From: an uncultured Schaedlerella sp. | Lineage (GTDB): Bacteria; Bacillota; Clostridia; Lachnospirales; Lachnospiraceae | DNA length: 64,000 bases | Direction of reading: 5' to 3' | Assembly (NCBI GenBank): GCA_934435195.1 | Contig: CAKSAJ010000008.1 | Coordinates: forward strand, 35,009 to 99,008 | In this document: piece after piece, positions 33,973 to 43,718 of the stretch | How positions within the stretch are numbered: the stretch's first letter is position 1 | Layout: the number at the start of each line of letters is the position of its first letter | The notes under the pieces: generated by a model | Told to the model about the DNA's origin: nothing | The model's input: only the letters and a program-made list of their open reading frames with translations | The model's database searches: none | Position numbers and translations under genes: made by a program

Positions 33973-34413
33973 ATGTCAGCAACACAATATATATGGATGG
34001 GAATTTTACTAAGCGGATTATCTGGTATCTGTTTGGTTGGATTGGTAGTGGGAATCGGGATGCTGTATGCGCGCAAACCTGCTTACAGGAAGAGGAGAAG
34101 AAAGATTTGTATCTCAGCAGAATTTTACTATGAATTCAAAGAGAATTATCAGAGAACAGAAAATATCAGGGAAACGCTGGATATCATGCGGGAGCTGTAT
34201 CCGAAAAGGATGTATGCAAAACGAATCGAGGCTGCAATTGATTATCTGGAACGCAGTCATTACCGAGATTATGAAACGGCATTATATCGCTATTTACTGG
34301 ATGACAGGCAAGTGGCATCGTTCATTTTGTCAGAGGTTTTATTGGAAGATGTTTTAAAAAGACGAAGACTTCCGGACAAGGAAGCAGAAAGGAATACCTA
34401 TGAGAAAAACTGA
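33973..34413 (+). CDS. Small membrane protein of the conjugation operon
   Basis: A 146-residue protein with an N-terminal membrane helix (residues 6-32, GILLSGLSGICLVGLVVGIGMLY) and a basic, helical cytoplasmic part. It overlaps the next gene by 14 bases. I know no function; similar proteins occur before the VirB2-like gene in this type of element. Confidence 0.6.
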   Translation: MSATQYIWMGILLSGLSGICLVGLVVGIGMLYARKPAYRKRRRKICISAEFYYEFKENYQRTENIRETLDIMRELYPKRMYAKRIEAAIDYLERSHYRDYETALYRYLLDDRQVASFILSEVLLEDVLKRRRLPDKEAERNTYEKN

Positions 34414-34600
34414 TTGGAAAGCAAAAGTAATCATTATGGTCGCATTTATCATCGGGATTGCTGCCGGAATTACAGCAGGAGTCCTCACACCGGAACTGTA
34501 TGCGCAGTATCGGGGACTGATTGTGTTTGGAACCATTGCATTGGTTTCTATGATTATTGTAGTGGCTTGTGTAAAGATTTTTCATATCGGGAGGGATTAA
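34400..34600 (+). CDS. Two-helix membrane protein
   Basis: A 66-residue protein with two hydrophobic helices (residues 9-29 and 40-60) and AAAGGA before the ATG. It sits immediately before the VirB2-like gene and may be a small subunit of the transfer channel. No family is recognised. Confidence 0.6.
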   Translation: MRKTDWKAKVIIMVAFIIGIAAGITAGVLTPELYAQYRGLIVFGTIALVSMIIVVACVKIFHIGRD

Positions 34601-34604
34601 AGAA

Positions 34605-34964
34605 ATGAAGAGTATGAAATTGAAGTTGAAACGTAAAAGTTTAGATAGAAAACAGTTGGCAGGGATGTTTGTTTTTGCCTGTTTTTTGTCGGTCATGAGC
34701 GTGCTGCAGTGCGGGGTTCCTGCCTTTGCAGCAGGAGAGGATATCGTGAACAGTGCGTTCGATGTCATTTATAACCTAATCGCAGCGGTGGTGTCATCCA
34801 TCGGAACCATCCTACTGTTATGGGGCGTGTTTGAGTGGGCGCAGTCTTTGAACGTGCAGGATGGTGGTGCACAGTCGATGGCATTTAAAAGGATTGCTGC
34901 CGGACTGATCGCAACCATTGGACCGCAGCTGATTCCACTGATTACATCACAGATTGGGGCATAG
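34605..34964 (+). CDS. VirB2-like pilin subunit of the type IV secretion system
   Basis: A 119-residue protein with a long signal peptide (residues 18-44, ending PAFAAG) and two hydrophobic helices (about 53-73 and 90-113), the classic VirB2/TrbC layout. Membership in the MAFF2-like group of Firmicute elements is likely. It would be the major subunit of the transfer channel. GGGAGGG precedes the ATG. Confidence 0.72.
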   Translation: MKSMKLKLKRKSLDRKQLAGMFVFACFLSVMSVLQCGVPAFAAGEDIVNSAFDVIYNLIAAVVSSIGTILLLWGVFEWAQSLNVQDGGAQSMAFKRIAAGLIATIGPQLIPLITSQIGA

Positions 34965-34977
34965 AAAGGAGTGGGAT

Positions 34978-35811
34978 ATGCCGAGTTGGTTAAGTACCTT
35001 TATTAGTGACTGGTTATCGGTCAGCCCCTTTTTCGCAATCTCGGATGCGATCTGGAATGCACTTATGACCGCATGTACCGGGTTAATGACAACAACGCCT
35101 CAGTGGTTTTCCACGGAGGCGTGGCAGTATGTCCGCTTCGAACTGTATCCATGGGCATTGTCCATTGGAATCGCCAGTCTGAACTTGTTTTTCATTATGG
35201 GATTTTTCAAAGCGGCATCGAACCTGAAAGAAAATATCACGTTGGAGCTGCTGATTGAATCGCTGTTTAAACTGGTGGTACTCAACGTATTGTTAGTAAA
35301 TGGATTGACCATCATTACGACACTATTTAACATGTCATCGGCTCTAGCGGGAAATGTGATGATGATGGAAACACCTGCATTTTTCACCGGAGATGTGGAT
35401 GCAGGATCCCGGTTATTTTTCTTTCTGTTTGGACTGCTGTATTTTATTGTGGCACTGGTCTGTGGATTTCTGATTTTGATTACACTTTACGGACGTTATA
35501 TCAAGCTGTATGTGCTGATTGTGTTTTATCCTATTGCAATGCCGACCTTGATTGGTGGAAGAGGGGTGGAGCATACCGCATATGCATGGGGGAAGAGTTT
35601 TTTGTCCAATGTGTTTGAAATCGTAACCATTGCGTTGGTGATGGGGATTGCAGGAAGGATTGTATCCGGAATCACACCATTTACGGACAATGCGTTTGCA
35701 GAAGTGTTTGACGGATTTGCCCAGGCTCTCAATTCCACGATCTATATGATATTGATGGCGGTATCCGTGAAAGGGGCGGCAGCATTTATGAATAAAACAT
35801 TCAATCTATAA
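34978..35811 (+). CDS. VirB6/TrbL-like polytopic channel protein
   Basis: A 277-residue membrane protein with about six hydrophobic segments spread over the entire length (for example WALSIGIASLNLFFIMGFF and LFFFLFGLLYFIVALVCGFLILITL). It matches the VirB6-like CD0411/TrbL-type proteins of Tn916/Tn1549-like elements and forms part of the inner-membrane channel. AAAGGAGTGG lies before ATG 34978. Confidence 0.75.
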   Translation: MPSWLSTFISDWLSVSPFFAISDAIWNALMTACTGLMTTTPQWFSTEAWQYVRFELYPWALSIGIASLNLFFIMGFFKAASNLKENITLELLIESLFKLVVLNVLLVNGLTIITTLFNMSSALAGNVMMMETPAFFTGDVDAGSRLFFFLFGLLYFIVALVCGFLILITLYGRYIKLYVLIVFYPIAMPTLIGGRGVEHTAYAWGKSFLSNVFEIVTIALVMGIAGRIVSGITPFTDNAFAEVFDGFAQALNSTIYMILMAVSVKGAAAFMNKTFNL

Positions 35812-35826
35812 GGAGAAGGTAAGACG

Positions 35827-36195
35827 ATGAAGATTGATTTAAACAAGGATTTTGAAACTCAGTTCAAATCGGAGTCTTGGAAAGGCTTTAGTAGCGGTGA
35901 GGTGGTCTGCGGAGGAATTGCCCTGGGACTGGCTGCAATTGTGGTGCTCTCTATCTGGCATGTGACCGGGCTTCCAATCAATGTATGCGTGTACTTTGGC
36001 ATTCCAATCATGATTCCGGTGGTGGTACTGGGGCTTTTGAAATATCAAGGACATACCATGTTGGATACGGCAAAAGAGCTGTTGTATTTTATGAAAACAA
36101 GGGAGTTGGGAACGGAAATGGAAGAGCTGGATAAAACACATCGAAGAATCTTTTCGATGCAGCATCCGGTAGGAAAGAAGAAAGGAGTATCGTAA
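35827..36195 (+). CDS. PrgI/VirB3-like membrane protein
   Basis: A 122-residue protein with two membrane helices (about residues 28-47 and 52-70) placed near the N-terminus, typical of PrgI family VirB3-like subunits that always precede virB4. The stop overlaps the ATG of virB4 by one base (TAATG), so the two are coupled. Confidence 0.8.
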   Translation: MKIDLNKDFETQFKSESWKGFSSGEVVCGGIALGLAAIVVLSIWHVTGLPINVCVYFGIPIMIPVVVLGLLKYQGHTMLDTAKELLYFMKTRELGTEMEELDKTHRRIFSMQHPVGKKKGVS

Positions 36196-38870
36196 TGGCA
36201 GTATTTAACGGAAACCGTGCGTTTTCTTCCAAAAAGCAGAAGTCACTTCCCATAGCAAAGATACCAAAAAATGTAAAACAGGCATTTCAGGTTGAAAAAG
36301 CATATGAGAATGGGATTTTTCAGATTGAACCAAAAGAGAAAATGGCGGTGTATGATCGATGTTATCTATTTGAGGATATCAATTACATCAATAAGAATAC
36401 CGGAGAGCAGAAAGCATTTCTGATGGAACTGATGATGTGGCTCAATTCCATGGAGGTGGAATTTAAGATTTCTCTTGCAAATGAATATCAGAGCACGGAA
36501 GAATTTCTGCAGTCGATCCGAAGCGAACAGAATGTGGACACCTACCCAGACATTGCAAAAGGAATCCGGCAGTGGCAGGATGAACGATTGGATGAAACCA
36601 ATCCATCGGTTACGACGCTGCGTTATCTGGTGATTACCGCCAGAGCAGACAATGAACGGAATGCAAGGGTCTATCTCAATGCGATGGAAGCGACAATTAC
36701 CGAAGCATTTGAAGGCTGGGGAAGCCGCATTGAGCGATTGAGTGCAAAAGAACGGTTGTGTTCCCTGCAGACACTAACTATGCCGGGAAGAGCCGACGAG
36801 CAGGAGTATATCAATTTCCCGGAGGAACACAAATCTAACAGAAGAGACTGGAAGAATGATATTCTGCCAAGAAGTGTCAAACAGTATAAGAACTTTCTGA
36901 TTATGGGGGATACCTATGCAACGGTACTATTTGGCGGCAGATATCGGAAGACCATCAATTCAGATTCCTTTATTCGTTCCCTTACCAATGTGTCCTATCC
37001 GTCCATAATCACTATGGATTTTGCTCCGGTAGAGACAGAGATTGTCAATGATAAGTTGACCGCAGTACAGATGAATAATGAGCGGGCAATCACAGAAGAA
37101 ATTGATCAGAAACGAAAGGCGGGGATTCCGGCAACTTCTCCATCCTATCCGAGAGAAAAGAAAAAACAGGAGATCGAGAACTATATCGATCAGCTGGATG
37201 AGAATGATGAAAAGGGATTTTTTCTAAATTTGTTGGTGGTTGTAACTGCAAAGGAGGAAGATACCCTTGCCAAGCGGATGCATGAGATGCAGGCAATTGG
37301 AAAGAAAGAGGGGGTCATCTTAGAAACCTGTGATTTTACCCAGTTGAAAGCATGGAATACCGCACTTCCGATGGGAGGAAGACAGGTGGATTATATGCGG
37401 TTTTTCCTAACCTCTTCTTTGGTAGTTTTTCAGCCCTACTATGCACAGGATATCATTGAGCCGGGCGGACAGATGATGGGACTGAACCGGACAACCAAGC
37501 ATTTCATTATCGGAAACCGAAAAATGCTGCCAAACCCACATGGGATTATTGTCGGGTTCTCCGGTTCCGGAAAATCCATGCTCATTAAGCTGACAGAATT
37601 GTCGCAAACGCTATTGTCAACAAACGATGACATTATGATTATCGATCCACAAAATGAGTTCTTGGAAATCTGTAGCATTTATGGTGGCAGCTATTTTGAT
37701 CTGACTCCGAAGAGTGGGATCTATCTGAATGGATTTGAGGTATCGCAGGAAGTGTTTGACGCGGACATCGCGGTTCAGAAGAAGTTCATTGCTACTCAGA
37801 CGGAATATGCAAAGACGTTGTGTGCAGCCACCATGAAGAATATCAACGTTACCCAAGAACACGATTCCATCATCAGTCGGTGTACGGAGCGGATGTTTGC
37901 GCAGGTATTTGCACAAAAGAGATTGAAGAAACAGCCAACGCTTCTGTGGTTACGGGAGGAGATCCAGCAGGAACTGCAGCATGTGAACAATCTGCATGAT
38001 GAAGAGTTGATTCGGATTATCTATAACAGTTTGGAAGAGTACACAACCGGAAGCTGCGATATGCTGGCGCATCCATCCAATGTAAAGATTGATAACCGTC
38101 TGATCGGCTTCGGGATGTCCAATGTCCCGGAGAATAACTGGGAGGCGGTGATGGTGACCATTCTTCATTATCTGTCGGTTCGGATGGATTATAATAAGCG
38201 GTTCCAGAGAGCCACCCACTTGGTGATCGATGAGACACAGGTGGTGTCCAAAAAGCCGGGGAGCGCAAGACAGTTGAACAATGCGGTCATTACCTTTCGA
38301 AAGTTTGGCGGCATCGTAACCATGGCAATGCAAAACGTAACAGCAGCATTATCCAATCAGGTACTTACGGAATTATACTCCAACTGTTCCTACAAGTGTT
38401 TTTTGGATCAGGGCGGAGTGGATGCGCAAAGCCTTGGTGCAATCCAGGAATTCAGTGCAAAGGAATTTCAGGCATTAAGCTCCGGAAAACGTGGACAGGG
38501 AGTCATGGTCTGGAACAAAAAGGTGGTGCTGTTTGATTCATTAATTGAGAAGGATAATGTGTTGTACCAGATGTACAATACGGATTTCCATGAAAAGGCG
38601 AAAGAAGAGCGCGAGGAAACAAATCCGAACATGGAGGATGAAAAGCAACAAAATGAAGCGAAAAATCAAAGAGAGCAGAAAAATTTATTATCCGATGCGG
38701 ACAAGAACTTAATTCTGCAGATAGCAGAACTAACAGATGTTACCGCGGCAGATGTGATGCAGATAACCGGAAAAGATAAGGAAACCTGTGAATGGTATCT
38801 GCAGACCATGAAAGAAGAGCAGTTGTTGGAAGAACTGGATGGAGACGAGAAATACAGAAAGGCAGTCTGA
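36195..38870 (+). CDS. VirB4/TraE-type conjugation ATPase
   Basis: An 891-residue ATPase that powers channel assembly and transfer. Walker A GFSGSGKS is at residues 454-461 and Walker B HLVIDETQ about 220 residues later; the N-terminal CagE_TrbE-type domain precedes. The last 60 residues after an acidic linker form a helix-turn-helix-like tail (DVTAADVMQITGKDKETCEWYL), an addition I do not know from standard VirB4. It is the best marker for a functional type IV secretion block here. Confidence 0.93.
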   Translation: MAVFNGNRAFSSKKQKSLPIAKIPKNVKQAFQVEKAYENGIFQIEPKEKMAVYDRCYLFEDINYINKNTGEQKAFLMELMMWLNSMEVEFKISLANEYQSTEEFLQSIRSEQNVDTYPDIAKGIRQWQDERLDETNPSVTTLRYLVITARADNERNARVYLNAMEATITEAFEGWGSRIERLSAKERLCSLQTLTMPGRADEQEYINFPEEHKSNRRDWKNDILPRSVKQYKNFLIMGDTYATVLFGGRYRKTINSDSFIRSLTNVSYPSIITMDFAPVETEIVNDKLTAVQMNNERAITEEIDQKRKAGIPATSPSYPREKKKQEIENYIDQLDENDEKGFFLNLLVVVTAKEEDTLAKRMHEMQAIGKKEGVILETCDFTQLKAWNTALPMGGRQVDYMRFFLTSSLVVFQPYYAQDIIEPGGQMMGLNRTTKHFIIGNRKMLPNPHGIIVGFSGSGKSMLIKLTELSQTLLSTNDDIMIIDPQNEFLEICSIYGGSYFDLTPKSGIYLNGFEVSQEVFDADIAVQKKFIATQTEYAKTLCAATMKNINVTQEHDSIISRCTERMFAQVFAQKRLKKQPTLLWLREEIQQELQHVNNLHDEELIRIIYNSLEEYTTGSCDMLAHPSNVKIDNRLIGFGMSNVPENNWEAVMVTILHYLSVRMDYNKRFQRATHLVIDETQVVSKKPGSARQLNNAVITFRKFGGIVTMAMQNVTAALSNQVLTELYSNCSYKCFLDQGGVDAQSLGAIQEFSAKEFQALSSGKRGQGVMVWNKKVVLFDSLIEKDNVLYQMYNTDFHEKAKEEREETNPNMEDEKQQNEAKNQREQKNLLSDADKNLILQIAELTDVTAADVMQITGKDKETCEWYLQTMKEEQLLEELDGDEKYRKAV

Positions 38871-38872
38871 GT

Positions 38873-40948
38873 ATGCAGATAAAGGAAACAAGGGACAAGC
38901 AACTGAATCTTGCAAAAGCTACACTTCAATCCTCAAGGGAAGCTGTCCGGTTTTCCAAGGAACATCTAACTGCACTGAATATGGGAAATGAACCGGAGGA
39001 ACAGGAAGATATCGGGATGGACATAGATCCCACCAGATATCTGAACCGGAGAGAGACAATGCTTTGGAATCGTTTGTCGCAATCTCAACAGGAGCATTAT
39101 GTAAAAGAGGGAATGACTGAAGCAGAGCATACCATGAAAAGCAGGAAAGGAATCTCAGCGGAAGCAGATGAAGTGGAGCTTGTTTCGGAAAGAACTGCTT
39201 ATGCCTATCGGATGGAAAACCCAGTTTCAGAAGAGGTCGGAGATTTGCAGGGGGAGTTGCAATCGAATATACAGAATCATGGAATACAGGGGATCCATGA
39301 GTTTGAATCCTATGGACAGACATTGCCAGAGCAGGAGTTCAGTGGAATCCAGCGTATTTTATATGGAAAGCTCGCCGGAAATCGTTCGAGACAGTGGAAA
39401 GGTCGGTATCCGGTTACAAAGCATGAGCAGAAGCATATGGGTAATCCATGGAATTTCAATCAGATGATAAAGAATCGGCAGGAAAAAGGGACACGGACAA
39501 GGAGTCGGTCTGGGATTAGCGATGGTCATACGACCATGCAAAATGTATCTGTTTCAGCAACAGAAAGTGTAGCAACTTCCACAACAGCTCCGGCAACCGG
39601 TGGTGCGAGCATAGCGTGGAATGCAGGGAAAAAAGCAGCAGACAAATTCAAAGCATATATGCAGGAAAAAGCAATGGCAACGGAACAGGCAATGCAGGAT
39701 GTAGAGAAGAGATTAAACAACAGTCGGGAAGTCAATCATGCTATGGATACCATGCCGGAAGCAGTTCGGTATACGGCAGCAACGATAGGAGTTGTTGTGA
39801 CCGTTGTATCTGCGGCAGTGGTACAGGCAGTATTTTCGTTCTTAACGGCCATCATTGCAGCGGTACTTGCAGTATTCATTCCTCTGATCGCGGTCATTGC
39901 TTTGGTCGCGACTCTGATCGGTATCCTGGCATCGTTGTCTAGTGACACACAGGCGGGGCATGGATTACCGACATTTGTAACAGAAGAGATGATGCAGGCT
40001 TTTTTCGAAACCCAGCAGGAGAGCGGGATTCCGGTATCATCCGGAATCGCACAGCTTATCGTAGAATCCGGATTCGGTTCTTATGGACCGGGAGGGGAGG
40101 AAGGACAGGGTATGTCACAACTGGCATATGAATACAAGAACCTGTTTGGAATCAAATATTTTTCCGGCGATCAGTTTGCGTCCGGAGGCGTCAATATGTC
40201 AACCGGAGAAGAGACAAGTGCTGGAAATATTCCCATTGATGCGGATTTTGCAGTGTATCCGGACTATCAGTCTTGTATCAAGCAACGGGCATGGATGTTA
40301 AGGCGTTCTCCCTATGAACCACACCTTTCCCCCTATTTAAACAGAAATGATGGAAGTTATAGCAAAGAAGAAGCACAACATTTCGTGGAAGGGATACGTG
40401 CTGCAGGATGGGCTACGGCACAAGCTTATGTGGATCACTGTTTCAGTGTCATGGAACGATATAATTTGTATCAGTTCGATAATATGACATGGGAACAGTA
40501 CCAGGAGAGTATGGCAGGTGGTGGATCCTATGATGGAACAGTCACTCCGCTGATGCAGACCATCGTAGACATTGCAAAAAATAATGGAAGTACCTATCCC
40601 TGTACACCAGATATGTGTGCAGCATGGGTGACTGGCGTTTATCAAGTTGCCGGTGTAAGTGCGATTCCATATGGCGATGCGATTGATATGTGGAACACAT
40701 ATCAGAATACCGGCTCTACTAGCATGGACAATATCCCTCCGGGGGCAATCGTGTGTGGCAGTGGCTCCGGATACATGGGGTCATTATATGGTCATGTGGG
40801 GATTTATATTGGAGATGGAATGGTAGCAAACAATGTGGGGCGTTTTTCCATTGAATCATTATCAAACTGGATCTCATGGCAGACGGCAACCTGTCAGGGG
40901 CATACCGGATGGATTGGATGGATTTACCCAGGCGGTGTGCCGAAGTAG
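38873..40948 (+). CDS. Bifunctional peptidoglycan hydrolase of the transfer apparatus (glucosaminidase + NlpC/P60)
   Basis: A 691-residue VirB1-like protein. Residues 1-290 are cytoplasmic and charged, a large hydrophobic region (about 297-357) crosses the membrane, and outside follow a glucosaminidase-type domain (SGIAQLIVESGFGSYG, KNLFGIKYF, FAVYPDYQSCIKQRAWML) and a C-terminal NlpC/P60-like peptidase domain (TPDMCAAWVTGVYQVAG with the Cys, GHVGIYIGDGM with the His). It opens the wall for the conjugation channel. ATG 38873 lies three bases after the virB4 stop; the site upstream is weak, which suggests coupling. Confidence 0.88.
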   Translation: MQIKETRDKQLNLAKATLQSSREAVRFSKEHLTALNMGNEPEEQEDIGMDIDPTRYLNRRETMLWNRLSQSQQEHYVKEGMTEAEHTMKSRKGISAEADEVELVSERTAYAYRMENPVSEEVGDLQGELQSNIQNHGIQGIHEFESYGQTLPEQEFSGIQRILYGKLAGNRSRQWKGRYPVTKHEQKHMGNPWNFNQMIKNRQEKGTRTRSRSGISDGHTTMQNVSVSATESVATSTTAPATGGASIAWNAGKKAADKFKAYMQEKAMATEQAMQDVEKRLNNSREVNHAMDTMPEAVRYTAATIGVVVTVVSAAVVQAVFSFLTAIIAAVLAVFIPLIAVIALVATLIGILASLSSDTQAGHGLPTFVTEEMMQAFFETQQESGIPVSSGIAQLIVESGFGSYGPGGEEGQGMSQLAYEYKNLFGIKYFSGDQFASGGVNMSTGEETSAGNIPIDADFAVYPDYQSCIKQRAWMLRRSPYEPHLSPYLNRNDGSYSKEEAQHFVEGIRAAGWATAQAYVDHCFSVMERYNLYQFDNMTWEQYQESMAGGGSYDGTVTPLMQTIVDIAKNNGSTYPCTPDMCAAWVTGVYQVAGVSAIPYGDAIDMWNTYQNTGSTSMDNIPPGAIVCGSGSGYMGSLYGHVGIYIGDGMVANNVGRFSIESLSNWISWQTATCQGHTGWIGWIYPGGVPK

Positions 40949-40961
40949 GAAAGGAGAAGTA

Positions 40962-41582
40962 ATGTCAGAAAGAAGAAAAAATGTAACAAAGGGAATCATC
41001 GTTGTGGGGATCATGTTACTGTTATTGTCTACGATGTTTTTGTCACCAAAACTGGAAGAAACGGTGCAAAGAAATGCAGACAAAGTACAGGAAGAAAATA
41101 AGATAGAAAGCGGTGAAGAGGATGAGCAGAAGCAGACATGGTCTGGCGAGCAGGTACAGGGAAAGTCTGATAATCTGAAGGAAAAGAATCGCCAAGAAAA
41201 AGTAGAAGCCGATGCGAAAGAAAGAGAGGAAAAAATAGATAGTGTGACTGTGACATATGAGCGAACGGGAGATGCTGCAGGAGTTGAGATAATCCGGGAA
41301 AATGAAGACAATTTGAAAGTATTTCTTGCGGAGAAAGGTTCGGGAAATGGGGTGAAGCAAGGAGGTGAAAGTCAGTATTCAGAAATTCAGGCAACAATCA
41401 AAAATGTAGTAGATAAAGGTGGATATGTGACTTTTGTATGTAATTTCAAGGGAACGGATGTGTCTATGGTTTACTATAAAGATTCCGGACAATTCGCATT
41501 TCAGGAAGCAGATCTTGAACCGGGGAGGACAAACAACTATCAGGTTGTAGGTGAGGATAATAAGGAGAAACTTGATTGTTGA
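40962..41582 (+). CDS. Membrane-anchored conjugation accessory protein
   Basis: A 206-residue protein with one N-terminal membrane helix (residues 11-28), a long charged coiled region (Glu/Lys/Gln, about 30-95) and a small external domain (about 100-206). AAGGAGAAG precedes ATG 40962. Its place after the wall hydrolase suggests a VirB8- or TcpC-like assembly role, but the domain is not recognised. Confidence 0.6.
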   Translation: MSERRKNVTKGIIVVGIMLLLLSTMFLSPKLEETVQRNADKVQEENKIESGEEDEQKQTWSGEQVQGKSDNLKEKNRQEKVEADAKEREEKIDSVTVTYERTGDAAGVEIIRENEDNLKVFLAEKGSGNGVKQGGESQYSEIQATIKNVVDKGGYVTFVCNFKGTDVSMVYYKDSGQFAFQEADLEPGRTNNYQVVGEDNKEKLDC

Positions 41583-41700
41583 AATGTGTTTCGTATAAGT
41601 GAGAAGCGTGATATAATTTTATATAAATTATCAGGTTTGTGAGGATAATTCGAATATTACTGAATCGATATATTTGTGAAATTAGAGATTAGGAGATAAA

Positions 41701-42945
41701 ATGAGTGAAAGATATGGAAAGATAAAAAATGGCAAGTTGATATTAGCGCCACTGTTAATAAATAGGGATGATTCTATTATAGTTCAGAACAATGCGTTGT
41801 ATATTGAAAAAGGGTACAAAAAATTATTGTATACAACACCACCAGAGAATAGAGAAGGGTATAATTTAGTAAATGACTGGGAGGAACAACAGGATTTAAT
41901 AGTGCAAAAATGGGATTATAAGGAAATTGGTGACGACTATTCTGGTGAATTGTTAGTTGCAGTTAGAAAGTTTAATTGGAGTGTTAGTGATTTAAAACGT
42001 GAGATTAAAGCAAATTATGATTCTAATGAAAAATGCAAAGAGGATTTATTAAAAAGAAATAGACTTATTAAATTAATATACGAACATAAAAAAGAGGAAA
42101 TTACAACAGGACAATTGTTAGAACACTTATCTGTGTTTGATTTAGATTTGGGACGGTTCTTCGATTGGCTTCAAATGAAAGAAACTCTAGAAAAGATGAA
42201 TTATATTATAATAGAAGGATGTTTATTTTATATTTCTGATGAATTAAAAGATTTTGAAGCTAAGGCGTTTATGGAGACAGAATTAACAAAGTTGTCAGAT
42301 AAACAACGTAAAATTTTTAATAAGAACATGATTATGCCGCAGTACTTTAAAAGGAATTTATCAATGCTGCATTCTTATGAAACCCATAGTACAAATAGTA
42401 ATAGAATAATGTATAATATGTCATTCATATATTTATTTACATTATTTGATGAAGTGCTTTTGAAAATTATTCGTATAATATGTATGCATGAAAAAAAATG
42501 GCTGATTAGTAATGGAAATCTGTCAGCTGAAGAAATACTGAAATGCGATACAACAGATGAACTGCATATGTTGCTCGTAGAGAAAAAGGTAAATGAATTA
42601 GCATGGGGAAGTTACTCTGACAAGTTAACTTTTTTACAGGATAGAGGTATAAAAATTGATACAGAGCATATAAAATTATTTAACGATATAATTTTGTATT
42701 TATCTATAAGACGAAATGTCTTAGTTCATAATGAGGGGATTTGGAATCAGGCCGCAAAAAACTTGCTAAAAGGAACAGATTACTATCAAAAAGTTGCAGT
42801 AGACAAATCGATTGAACGTACTTATGAAAGTTTTGAAGAAGCATGTGATTATATCGAATCAGCAATTACGTATCTTTATAATCAGTTGTGTGATAAGTTT
42901 AGGTTTTTACATAAGTACAACTTTCTAAAAAATGATAACAGTTAG
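41701..42945 (+). CDS. HEPN-motif protein of unknown function (cargo)
   Basis: A 414-residue protein, much richer in AT than the conjugation genes around it. The N-terminal 130 residues begin like a small beta domain (RYGKIKNGKLILAPLLIN), the middle is helical, and near the C-terminus Arg338-Asn339-VLV-His343 in SIRRNVLVHNEG fits the RNxxxH ribonuclease motif of HEPN domains. GGAG is seven bases before the ATG. As a single gene between transfer modules it looks like cargo, possibly a defence or toxin gene. The N-terminal part could be a sensor. The functional call is inference from the motif only. Confidence 0.55.
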   Translation: MSERYGKIKNGKLILAPLLINRDDSIIVQNNALYIEKGYKKLLYTTPPENREGYNLVNDWEEQQDLIVQKWDYKEIGDDYSGELLVAVRKFNWSVSDLKREIKANYDSNEKCKEDLLKRNRLIKLIYEHKKEEITTGQLLEHLSVFDLDLGRFFDWLQMKETLEKMNYIIIEGCLFYISDELKDFEAKAFMETELTKLSDKQRKIFNKNMIMPQYFKRNLSMLHSYETHSTNSNRIMYNMSFIYLFTLFDEVLLKIIRIICMHEKKWLISNGNLSAEEILKCDTTDELHMLLVEKKVNELAWGSYSDKLTFLQDRGIKIDTEHIKLFNDIILYLSIRRNVLVHNEGIWNQAAKNLLKGTDYYQKVAVDKSIERTYESFEEACDYIESAITYLYNQLCDKFRFLHKYNFLKNDNS

Positions 42946-43082
42946 TTCAATTATCTAACGGGTATTATATTAATTGAGGAAATTGTTAGTTTATATATGC
43001 AAATAATTTAAAAAATTCCAAATTGTGTGAACGATACCCCCCCCAGTTTGTAGAACAAATTTATAATTACATCACTTGAAAA

Positions 43083-43212
43083 ATGAATATGGTGCGAATT
43101 GAATTAGAAGAAAAAGTAAAATCCCAGTCTGTCGAGCTTGGAATTTGAATTTGCTAAAGGAGTGGAAAAGTGTAAAATTAAGAAATCAATAGATGATTAT
43201 GGCAATAAATAA
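43083..43212 (+). pseudogene. Frameshifted small coding remnant
   Basis: ATG 43083 opens a 21-residue frame (VRIELEEKVKSQSVELGI); after a one-base shift it continues as EFAKGVEKCKIKKSIDDYGNK to a stop at 43210. The rest of the region 42946-43238 holds an 8-C run and nothing else I can name. Confidence 0.3.
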
Positions 43213-43238
43213 AAACGCTTGAAAAGAGATGGTGACAA

Positions 43239-43718
43239 ATGAAGAGGCAACAAGAAGACTACTGGTTAATAAAAGAGTGGGCTCAGGAATTCCGTAATGG
43301 ACTGGAATATATTCGCAATAATAGATTATATGGAAGTCTGAGAATGTTTGCTAATTTTCCTGATGATTGCTGTGGATATACAAGTGATTTGCTTGCTCAA
43401 TATTTACTGGAAAAAGGAATTGATCGACTTCGTATCCAGTTCGTACGAAGTATATCTGATATAAATGATTATACACATTGTTGGTTGATGATAGATGAAG
43501 AATATTTTCTCGATATTACAGCAGATCAGTTTAATGGTAAAAAATACTTCAAAAAGTACGGAACCATAGAAGAATGCATTCTAGTAGAGAGAAATAGTGG
43601 ATTTTACGAGGTGTTTGAAAAAAATAATGAATTCCTTCGTGATTTTGGAATTGATTCAAGATCTAATATGTATGAATTAGAGACAATTTATGAAGAAACA
43701 TTAAAATATATTGCTTAA
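43239..43718 (+). CDS. Papain/transglutaminase-like fold protein (cargo)
   Basis: A 159-residue soluble protein. Cys44/Cys45 in PDDCCGYTSDLLAQYL starts a helix, His80 lies in YTHCWLMIDEEYF and Asp92 or Asp96 in LDITADQF: the Cys-His-Asp order and spacing of papain- or transglutaminase-like enzymes. It could be a cysteine peptidase, deamidase or amidase. There is no signal peptide. A weak site (GAGATGGTGAC) precedes the ATG. It lies in the AT-rich cargo island; the function is unknown. Confidence 0.5.
   Translation: MKRQQEDYWLIKEWAQEFRNGLEYIRNNRLYGSLRMFANFPDDCCGYTSDLLAQYLLEKGIDRLRIQFVRSISDINDYTHCWLMIDEEYFLDITADQFNGKKYFKKYGTIEECILVERNSGFYEVFEKNNEFLRDFGIDSRSNMYELETIYEETLKYIA

Noticed and set aside
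43033..43045. Run of C bases as a phase-variable switch
   Set aside because: The 8-C tract lies in non-coding DNA and not in a gene or between promoter boxes.
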